Below, piece by piece: positions 1 to 8,400 of a stretch of 14,530 nucleotides of DNA. Under the pieces are notes generated by a model, which was not told the origin of the DNA, did no database searches, and worked only from the letters and a program-made list of their open reading frames with translations. The stretch is taken from assembly GCF_001949145.1 (NCBI RefSeq), contig NW_019091576.1:55279-69808 (forward strand), read 5' to 3'. Source of the DNA: Acanthaster planci (lineage: Eukaryota; Echinodermata; Asteroidea; Valvatida; Acanthasteridae). The position numbers and the translations under genes were made by a program. The first letter of the stretch is position 1. Each line of letters opens with the position of its first letter.

Positions 1-327
1 CCCGATTAGGAACAAAGACGGGTAAATCGGTTTCTGGGCTGATGTCCGTTTTCAAACGATTTTGTACCATCCTAGATTTCAAAAAAGTGTGATTTTCTCT
101 CAAGGAATGTGTAGGGGGAACCCTGGGCACACTTAATTAGCGCCCCGACTGATTCGGCCCAACCCGTTGTACCGGGAGCTTCATCATTTTTAGCAGTGGC
201 ATTCATCTGCCGAGCTGTTTCTGATGTCCCACAATTTCAGTTCTACAATAAGACTTATTTGTGAATATTCTTTTCAGTTTATGCCGCTTTGAACCATTGA
301 TTGGGCCATGAGGTAACCATGTGTTTA
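1..327. other. Intergenic sequence, nothing recognised
   Basis: No open frame of note, RNA gene or strong repeat was seen here. Weak similarity to the complement of about 1331-1369 appears from about 294 onward, so the outer boundary of the neighbouring foldback element may lie inside this stretch. Confidence 0.5.
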
Positions 328-1330
328 CTGTTTTTCTGCTATCAGAATAGTATAAAGGCAGATTTTACGTCTTTGTAACATGCATTTTTTTATTTTTCTA
401 CTTTTCTGCTACCTCAAAAGCAGAATGACCATTTTATTGTAATGCATTTTTCCACTTTTCTGCTTTTCTGCTAGTAAAAACTAGTTTAACTTTTCCTCTT
501 TTCGACGGCAGCCGAAAAGTGGCCATCTGCTTTTTACCTGTCAAACAAGCAGGAAAGTGGATTGAACGTTTTGACGACGACCGTGAATTCAAGTTTTCTA
601 CTTTTCTGCTTTGTGATACCGGAGAAGCAGATTTTTCCTAGGTGGCCGAAAAGTGGCCACCTACTTTTATGTCCTCGATGGGCCATGAATGCGGTCATGA
701 ACCGGTAGGTTACGACCATTTCCGTTCTGGGGGAGTTGATGCACATAGAAACCAATACTTAAAGCATGCTTTCTGGGGACCCATATGAGGCAGAGAAAAC
801 AGCATCTCAAAGAAAATACAGTTTTAAAGCTATCATCCAATAGACACATGCTTGGGCCAAGGAATGTGAATCTTTCATTACCAAAGATAGGGTGGACTGT
901 AATTATTGGTTTATACGTCTTAAATCCCCAAGAAAGGAAATGGTCATAACCTGTTCACAACCCCTCAAGTTCACGGCCCTTGGAATGAGGCAGAAAAGCA
1001 GGAGGCCACTTTACGGCCGCCTATGTAAAATTGCTTCTCCGGTATTAAAAAAAGCAAAAAAAGTAGAATTCACGGTTACCGTGAAAACGTTCGATCGTCA
1101 TTTCTGCCTGTTCGAAAGGAGAAAAGCAGATGGCCGCTTTTCGGCTGCCAGCGAACGAAGAAAAAGTAAAATCTGTTTTTCATGAATCAGAAAAGCAGAA
1201 AAATAGAAAAATGCTTGACCAAACAATGTTCGTTCTGCTTTTTGAGATGGCAGAAAAGTAGAAAAGTCGAACTTGCATGTTACCAGAATATGAAATCTGC
1301 TTTTCTACCATTCTGATAGCGGATAAGCAG
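328..1330. repeat. Long imperfect inverted repeat (foldback-type element)
   Basis: The left arm (about 328-762) is matched by the reverse complement of the right arm (about 899-1330), around a 136-bp central spacer (763-898). Paired landmarks include GCTATCAGAAT (338) with the complement of the same word near 1310, GTAACATGCA (376) with its complement near 1275, GGCAGCCGAAAAG (507) with its complement near 1140, ATACCGGAGAAGCA (617) with its complement near 1035, and AAACCAATA (749) with TATTGGTTT (904). The arms are diverged by substitutions and small indels, so the insertion looks old. Each arm is also internally repetitive, with the word CTTTTCTGCT recurring in both orientations. Long, internally repetitive inverted arms around a short middle are typical of foldback or large MITE elements. 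No transposase is encoded and no clear target-site duplication was found. Confidence 0.85.
639..663. repeat. Short perfect hairpin within the foldback left arm
   Basis: A 9-bp perfect stem (TAGGTGGCC, 639-647, with GGCCACCTA, 655-663) surrounds a 7-base loop. The equivalent place in the right arm, near 1000-1023, keeps part of the palindrome (GGCCAC and GGCCGCC). The small palindrome therefore belonged to the ancestral arm. Confidence 0.6.
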
Positions 1331-1479
1331 ATGGCCACTTTTCATCCTCCATACAGGACTATCAATTGGGATGCTTCGAAGACATGAAATCAAGTCGGTA
1401 ATTGACCGGGTGTTTCCACCTTCCTCGCGTCGTAGACTCGAAATCGACAATTTTCTGGGTAATGGGTGTAGCGCGATGT

Positions 1480-2090
1480 TTGGGCGTCATGGTCTGAAGA
1501 CCATTCAATTTTGAATGTAGGGGCGCAACACGTTCGTTTCAATTTTCTAGTTAGCCAGTTTCAGGGCTCCGCGAGAGTCATCAAAGTAGAGTCCAACTTT
1601 CCGCCGTCAAAAAGCCGGTTATTTGAAAACATGTCCCGACGTCAAAACACATCAAAATCTACCAGAAGAAAGTGGGAACATTGGGCTGTCCACTTTTGGA
1701 ACATCACATACTACTTTGACTGATAGGAATTTTAACTTTCACCTGTCCGTTTGGGGCTTCGCGAGAGTCATAACAAATGCAAATATCTGCCAGTAGAAAA
1801 CAGTATTTTTTTTTCAATATTAGACACGAATTCTAAAAAAACTGGAAATCCACCGGCAGGAAATAAGAAAATTGGGTTTTCTACTGTCCATGCACTGTTG
1901 GACCATCACGTCAATATTTGAAGTCACACGTCCACTTTTTTTTATTTAGGGCGCCGTGAGATTCGTCAGAGTAAAATCCAAATTTCTGCTAGTAGAAAAA
2001 GTAAGTTTTTAAAAAAGTTGATTCGAATTCTAAAAACCTGAAAAATCCACTAAAAAAACTGGGAAATGTGGTTGCTCACCTTTGGCTCTC
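1480..2090. repeat. Diverged tandem repeat, ~190-195 bp unit, about three copies
   Basis: Three anchors of the form GGGC-(T/G)-(C/T)-CG-(C/T)-GAGA recur at 1564, 1754 and 1949, giving spacings of 190 and 195 bp. Each is followed by a similar series: GTCAT or TCGTC, AAGTA or AAAT, a word like TCTGC(C/T)AGTAGAAAA (clear in copies 2 and 3), then GAATTCTAAAAA (copies 2 and 3). Each is preceded by a word like TTGGACCATCAC (TTGGAACATCAC near 1694, TTGGACCATCAC near 1899). A related word near 1488 suggests a partial first copy. The copies differ by many substitutions and indels, so the array is old. No coding function is visible. Confidence 0.6.
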
Positions 2091-4212
2091 CCTGTACCCG
2101 GGGTTACGTTCATAACACAGATGTGCGTCTTTAACGTGTTTTATTACACTCCTGTTCTTCAAAACGATACTGATCCATTTGTGGCATTTTACAAAAACGG
2201 TTCTCAATTTTTGAATGCCTTTTAATAAATTGTAGTTGTTATTCAGTCCAAGAAATTCTGCAAAATCCACCTTAACTTTTCTCCCCACGAAAGATTGTGT
2301 GTGTGTGTAGGGGGGGACTATATCCACCATATGGAGAGCCCAGCACAGGATCGGGTGAATGCAACCGGAGACGTTGGCACGCTCGAAAAGTGATTCAGAC
2401 AACGCGGGTTTTAACCTTTTTTGTTAAATGACATATTTAACTACCCATTGTGCAGTTAAATCAATTCTTTTGGAGCTAGTAAAGACGTACCGTCTGTGGA
2501 AAATATGCCAATGGCGAATAGGCTTTTGGTTCGGGGCAGTGGAATTTTCTTCAAAAATAACAATTTATGTTTCTAAACGTAGAAATTCCTATACCCACCG
2601 CCGGAAGGTGAGAGTGCCATTTTCAGAAATGTCAGTCCTTTGCATCTCTTTAAAAACACATGACATGTCCGGGGACGAGGAGTTCCCCCGGTCCCTCGAG
2701 AGTACGCCACTGGGAACTGCACCCGGACTAAAAGATGAATTACCCGGGCATGTGCGTTGCGAGGGGGGCAAAGTGGATAATTCAAGTTAACCCCTTCCCT
2801 CAACCAAAAAGAAAGAAAGACAATGCTGAAAGAAGTGAATGAATGAAATGAAAGGGGATGAAAATCACCAATTTGCTTGGAAAGGAAACGTTGGGGATAC
2901 TGGTACCTTGCACTGCTTGCATGGTTTATTATTTTGTTGCTGATGAGTGCTTTGCCCTTATGGAAATTTTCCACCTACAAAAAAATTGGATTGCCACCCC
3001 CCTGGTAAAAAATCTTGGCCATGTCGTCACGTGTTCAAGCGGAATTCTATCATGAGAAATATGTAATAACGACAATGTCATAAGCAAAGATGTCACAAGT
3101 AGGCCCCTACTGCAATTTACAAAATTAAGTCAAAGAAATGATGTTAACAGACTTTCTTGTTGATCAGTAAAGGAGTTATTGGTGAATAATCCTCTGTAAC
3201 AAGATTGTTGGTATAGTACGCAATAATCATTACAGGAACGTTTCTGATTTGGTAGATGGCCGTACGGTACGCCGTGTTTACGTGACATGGACTTGTTACC
3301 ACTATCGACCTGTTTTATCTCCTCCAGGTTTATGTTACCGTGACCACACAACCGAAGTTTGGAGTTGGTTGATACTTTGGACAAAATGTCAGGATTTCAA
3401 CAAGTTGGATAGCAATTCAAGAGTTATCTAGTTGGCAAGGATGGTTCTATAAATAAATTTTCGGATGGCCCAAGAATTGAGGAAATTTTTTCAGGTAATT
3501 GAACTTTTATGGCCACTTAATTTCCCCCAGACGGCTTGTTTATTTCATTTTTTATTTTATTTTCAACTGAGATTACGTCATACGTGAGTTGGAAAGAAAC
3601 TAATCGGTAAATTTATTTATCAAATAAAATAGGCTATACCCCCCTTATCATTTTGATTGAGCCCGAAAATGAAGTTTGCTTTTGAATTGGCCTTGACTTC
3701 CGATCCGACGCTCGAAGCGCTGCCTTCGTTTTTCAAAATGGCGCAACCCATGGTCAGCATTTAATAGTGCAGGCCGGGTTTTTCAAGGCGACATATATCG
3801 GAAAATTTACGATTCTGTAAAGCTTTAGGGTGCTCGTATGAAAATCTGAGAAATACGCCGGTGTAAGTAAAATTGTCGAGTCATTCACATTTCGGAAGAT
3901 ATTAGGATTCAAAGTTTGTGACAACCCTGCAGTTTGGATTTCAGGCATTGAAGTAGATAAGAGACAGATTGTAAAAGAGAGCCGCCACAGCCCTATTTCA
4001 TATTTGTGGGGCTAGGGTGGCTAGTACTAGTGGTGGTAGAGTCCTTCGTTTTTTGAGGCATTTGGAAGCGTTCACCAGGTAAATTTTAGAAATGTTGTTT
4101 TAGAAATGCCATACATGTAGGTAGCCAGCAGCTACATGTACATTATTATGCATTGTCTGCCTAATGTCAAGCCAAAATACTAGGCCTGTTTTTTTTTTTA
4201 AGAGGAAGCTGT
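2091..4212. other. Intergenic sequence without recognisable gene
   Basis: About 2.1 kb in which I could recognise no gene. Open frames of up to 120-133 codons exist on both strands between 2428 and 2974. They overlap each other, match no family I know, and end without recognisable splice continuation. A purine-rich stretch lies near 2808-2860, and a T-run of ten bases near 4190. The first copies of the palindrome TACATGTA in the window occur at 4112 and 4133. Confidence 0.5.
2296..2317. repeat. Short TG microsatellite followed by a G-run
   Basis: About six and a half TG units are followed by AG and a run of seven G residues. It is a short simple-sequence tract, useful mainly as a potentially polymorphic marker. 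Confidence 0.6.
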
Positions 4213-4397
4213 CACTATACTAGTGGACTGTCGTGGTCAGTGGCATTGCACCACGCAGGGTTAAATTTGATACTAGGCTGCACTCTCGAAGTACATGTAG
4301 TAGGCCTACTCACTGATCTCTACTATACATGTACTTCATATTGCAGCCTAGGCCTGTGCAAAATTTGTGGTGTGGGTGCACGGGGAGACACTATACT
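4213..4397. repeat. Small palindromic element flanked by a 9-bp direct repeat
   Basis: Core arms at 4273-4303 and 4320-4351 are near-perfect reverse complements (CTAGGCTGCA at one end, GAAGTACATGTA and GTAG inside) around a 16-bp loop that contains GGCCTACT. Weaker pairing extends out to TGCACCACG (4247) and its partner GTGTGGGTGCA (to 4380). The 9-mer CACTATACT occurs directly repeated on both sides, at 4213-4221 and 4389-4397. That is what a target-site duplication would look like, although the outermost bases of the segment do not pair well. It is most simply a small non-autonomous hairpin transposon or MITE. Confidence 0.55.
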
Positions 4398-4801
4398 TAA
4401 CTACAATTACCATTACTAGTGCAGTAGCGTAGGTTTCAGGGCTGTTCCTATAATAAGACTAGGACTGGATTTCGTTGGTAAATTAAAGTGGCGGTGATAC
4501 ATGTACGTCAGTACGTGACAGATTAAGTCTGTGAAAAGAGGACTGGGCTTTGGGTAGCCCCACTATAGCCCCACTAGTGTGGCACGGACTCTCACTCCTG
4601 CTCCATTCTTAGCCACAGATCCATATATGCAATTTCGTGTCAGCGTGGTGAAAATGTTCGGCACACCCTCTTATAATCGTAGGAGCAATTTTTTTTGGCA
4701 GACTGAAATGATCCTTAGCATCTCTGCTTTCTGAGCACCAATTACTGAATAATTTCACTCGTGTTGTTCTGGTTTTTTCCAGTCTTTTTGCCTTCACCCA
4801 T
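4398..4801. other. Intergenic sequence upstream of the PYROXD2 promoter region
   Basis: No gene or strong repeat was recognised. One TACATGTA palindrome lies at 4498-4505. The stretch separates two independent palindromic elements. Confidence 0.45.
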
Positions 4802-5087
4802 TCAATCTCATGGGCTTGCTCTCAGTCACCATCTTTAAAATAAGGTCATTGAACGTTACGTCACTTGACCCCTAATCTTCTTGACGGCTGCTCCATGTCA
4901 AGACATATTACAACCTGCCCAAGTTTTGGAAAAGCCCATTGGTACATGTAGTATCTTATCGCTCAGTCTGTGTATTAGATATGTCTTGACATGGAACAGC
5001 CGTCGAGAAGATAAGGGGTCAAGTGACATAATGTTCAACGACCTTATTTTAAAGATGGCGACAGTGAGAGCGAGCCCGTGAGATTGA
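4802..5087. repeat. Inverted-repeat element (MITE-like) next to the gene's 5' end
   Basis: The left arm (4802-4908, beginning TCAATCTCA) and the right arm (4979-5087, ending TGAGATTGA) are reverse complements at roughly 90% identity. I count about nine or ten substitutions and one 2-bp indel across ~107 bp. The spacer is 70 bp. Shared blocks include ATCTTTAAAATAAGGTC, GTCACTTGACCCC and CCATGTCAAGACATAT. The high arm identity suggests a younger insertion than the 328-1330 foldback. No clear target-site duplication was found. The right end lies only 74 bp before the first ATG of the exon-1 frame and 194 bp before the preferred start, so it may lie in the promoter or be transcribed as part of the 5' leader. 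Confidence 0.85.
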
Positions 5088-5281
5088 GTTATTAAGAAAA
5101 CCAGTTTAGTACATGTACCTCCTAACAGCGACATTTAGCATATCCCCACAGGTCCCCTTGTATGATGAGAGTAAAATCTCTACTCTTGGAGCTTACTAAA
5201 GCAAAGAATGGGATGCAAAAAAGTGGGCTCAAATGGGCTCTCATTCCAAAATCCATTCCCCCCGTCACTGCAGGTGTGAAT
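5088..5281 (+). promoter_or_regulatory. Probable 5' leader or proximal promoter of PYROXD2
   Basis: No TATA box is evident. Two splice-acceptor-like sites are seen: TATCCCCACAG ending at 5151, and a pyrimidine-rich stretch with CACTGCAG ending at 5273, eight bases before the preferred ATG at 5282. Either could be the 3' end of a 5'-UTR intron. The reading frame of exon 1 is open from an ATG at 5162, giving a possible 40-residue N-terminal extension. That extension is not expected from the family, so this stretch is more likely untranslated or intronic. Confidence 0.4.
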
Positions 5282-5461
5282 ATGATGTTGAATGCTGTGC
5301 GTGCGGCCTTCAGCCAGCGGATGCATGTCAAGCCTCTGATTAGTTGCAGCTATCACGTGACGGCGAGACGCTTCTCCAAGTCCCATGCGAGGCAGGGAGA
5401 TCCTTTGGCTCAAGAATATGATGCTGTCATCATCGGTGCTGGCCACAATGGACTGACTGCG
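5282..5461 (+). CDS. PYROXD2 exon 1: targeting peptide and FAD-binding GxGxxG
   Basis: Encodes residues 1-60 from the ATG pair at 5282/5285. The N-terminus ([15 protein letters not shown], then several R/K and S residues with no acidic residue before D40) fits a mitochondrial presequence. It is followed by [16 protein letters not shown], the start of the Rossmann fold. The donor is GCG|GTGATG, phase 0. The frame stays open back to ATGs at 5162/5165, which would add 40 residues. I prefer 5282 because it has A at -3, it starts a convincing presequence, the total length then fits relatives, and a splice acceptor ends at 5273. The upstream ATG remains possible. Confidence 0.8.
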
Positions 5462-8400
5462 GTGATGCATGAGTACTTGTATACGTAGTGTTGCTGTATC
5501 AAGGGTTCCATGCATGGCTAAGCGTAATGAGGGACTTATAGGGGAAAGGCATTGCCATCGTTTGTTTTGCAAAATATAACTTGCTACAAAGGCAGTTCCG
5601 AACAAATATGGAAAAATTGTCAATAGTGAGCCCTAAATACTTCACATGAAAAACGTTGAATTGATAGTTTAACTTTACTCTGTTCTCAATTTCATATTTA
5701 TTTGAACAACTTTTGGCTTTTTTGCAAAGTGTAGATGTTAATGAGCATAATAAGTCAAGTGGAGTTGCACTGAACTGAAACAGACAGATGCACCCCCTCC
5801 CTGATTCACATCTCCCCCTACCCCCACCCTTGCCTGGTTACCCCAGGCCCAGCTACATGTACTCTCAGACGAGCTACAATAGTTTTGTATCTTTTCAGCA
5901 CTGTCAATAATTTATGCTTGATTACATGCACTTCCCTCACACTTTGCTGTTATGTTGTCATAGGTTTAGGTGGGCATGTGCAATATCTGGCAATATATTG
6001 AATGGTTTTAGATTACTGGAGGTACCTCTCCACTTGGTGAAGTCATGTAAATATTACTTTTGCAATATTGATTTGAACAGTCGAAAGTAACAGACCAGTA
6101 CACACACAAGTATGGTACGTAACTCACTTGACTTACATGTAGGCCTACAGTGTACATGTATATGCCTGCAGCAGTTTTTCTTAAGTATTGACAACTGGAT
6201 CAACTTCTCTTTGCATTGTTTAATTAAGCCACCGTGTTTTTGCATGAATATGCAATAACTTTGTTTCCCATGTGACCAGCATGGTGGGTCATTTACCCCT
6301 AACATCCTGTACTTGTTTAATACTGCCCAAGCAAATTTGTATTCCACAAAAGTGGGGGCCTGGTTCCCTGCCCCCCCCACCACCAGTGATTGGTTGACTG
6401 CCTGAGGTGTTTATGAATATGTTTTATAAATCTTTCAGGCGGCCTATCTTCAAAAGGCGGGCCTGAAGACTCTGGTTTTGGAGAGGAGGCATGTCACAGG
6501 AGGAGCTGCTGTCACTGAGGAGATTGTGCCAGGTACAAATGATCACTTGAGCCTTTATTTTTAGGTAATGAGTGGGGAACCTTGTATCCTTCCATGAGTC
6601 AATTCCTATTTTTTGAGTATCACGTTGCCTTTGCCAACTGCTCTCTCCATGAACATTTTATTTGAACGTGTTCATTTTATGCCAACTTACAAGTCAGCCA
6701 ATCAAATCCACTGGGTCAGCTGGTCAGTAGACACCAGCTTATTCGTTGCAATCTGGAGGACAAGATGTTGATCCGTTTGTTTTGGTTTTGGCCTGTATTT
6801 TTTTCATGATTTCCCAATTGCACATCAAAGACGTGCAGCGACACTAAATCTCAATCAGCAGAGACTGGACATGTGGTTCCAATTTTAATGCAATACATAA
6901 GTAATTTTGATTCTGTGTAAGTTTTGCGTGACTCACCATTAGTCCTGCCCGCAAATCCAGTCCATCTTGATAAAGGTCATACATGTAATCATGGTGGAAT
7001 GCATTTCAGTGAAGGGTGTGATGTCAGGATTTTTGAGTGCAAAAAGTTTAATCATTGGATTTTTGCTGTACTTTGTGACACTGTGTCTTGTAGATTTCTC
7101 TTTGTCCATCATTCTCCCCTGTTCTGTACAGGTTTCAAGTTCTCCCGATGTTCTTATGTTCTAAGTCTCTTACGACCAGATATATATGAGGATCTAGAAC
7201 TCAAGGTCAGTTGACTGTTACAAAAACGGTCTTTATCATTTGGTGGCTTGACAGGATGAGCGTGAAAAGGGTGGTCTTATCGCTCTGGATGGAAAGGAAA
7301 TACAGGTTTGGATGGAGATGCCAGATAGTTTTTGCAAATGGACCATTAACGTTGTTGACTTGACATTTTTGAAAATGAAAAGAGTGGAAGATTCGAACTG
7401 CCCTTGTTAAAGAAAGCTGAATCTGAAAGAAAAGGTGGTTTAAGCTGACCTTTAACAAAATTAGCCGATTGATTCAAAATTGTTCTCGGCATCCAATCTG
7501 TTCTATGTTTAGCTAAGTTTCCTTCCGAACATACGTAGGGAAATGAGTCACAAGTAATTGGACAGGCAGTTCCGGTATAGCTCACGCTGTACTTGGATTG
7601 GGATGTCTCCAAGCTTTACGGATTGCAGATTTCTAACATTTTCTTATTTAAGATGGGCATCTGGGCTGATTTCCATAGGCAGATCCTTTTAATCACAGCC
7701 ATTACGGAACTGTTTGAAAAAACATGTGCACCTCTCCAATGCCACACTGCGTGTTCAGGGTTCCAGTTGGCAGATCAGCTCTATTCCCATTTTTGCAGCT
7801 ACTTACTGAAGATGGAACCCTGTTGTTCCAGCTGTGCATTCCGTAGCAGCGTGCGCATGGAGAACTTTGATGGAAAGACTAAAGTCACAGCACTGTAATT
7901 GGTCAGGAGATCACGGGGCATGGCTTGATGAATTTGGCTATTGTTGGATGTTCTGCTTGACCTCAAACTGATTACTTCAATTTCTATTGTTTACACCGCA
8001 GAGGCACGGGTTGAAGGTTCACATCCGGGATTCTTATGCCTTCACACCACTACTGGAAGACCCAGGACCAGGTGGCAGGCCTCGATCTCTTCTCCTGTCC
8101 TGTGATCAGAATAAAACCTACGAGCAGATTGCACAGTTCTCAGAAAAAGATGCCAAGGTGGGCATTTGTAGTTTTAGGCCAAGTCCAAGTCATTATACTA
8201 AAGCTACGTCTGAACCGTTTGCGTTTGTGTGGGGGGCAGGCTAACACTAGATGTACCCGTAGCTCTGTAGGCCATTCCAGACATAACCTCAATTATTAGA
8301 GACAGCTGCATCTTGACCTCCCAATTCTGACCAACCAGTGGGTGTCTGCCTTACAGACTATAGTCAGCGAACTGCTTATGACCAATCAAGGGCCTTTGCT

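Noticed and set aside
2428-2974. Overlapping open frames of 120 and 133 codons on opposite strands
   Set aside because: No recognisable family or domain, low-complexity composition and mutual overlap. They are consistent with chance frames in intergenic DNA.
3660-3770. CpG-containing stretch with ATGGCG near 3738 as a first exon of another gene
   Set aside because: The frame from that ATG stops after eight codons, and no spliceable continuation was recognisable.
4242-4264. CGCAGGGTTAA as the right end of another piggyBac-type element
   Set aside because: No matching left end with TTAA was found upstream. The bases are better explained as part of the 4247-4380 palindrome.
5462-5488. Unspliced extension of exon 1 (VMHEYLYT) as the true protein end
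   Set aside because: Splicing at 5461 joins exactly onto the conserved AAYLQKAGL segment in exon 2, whereas the read-through is not family-like and stops at once.
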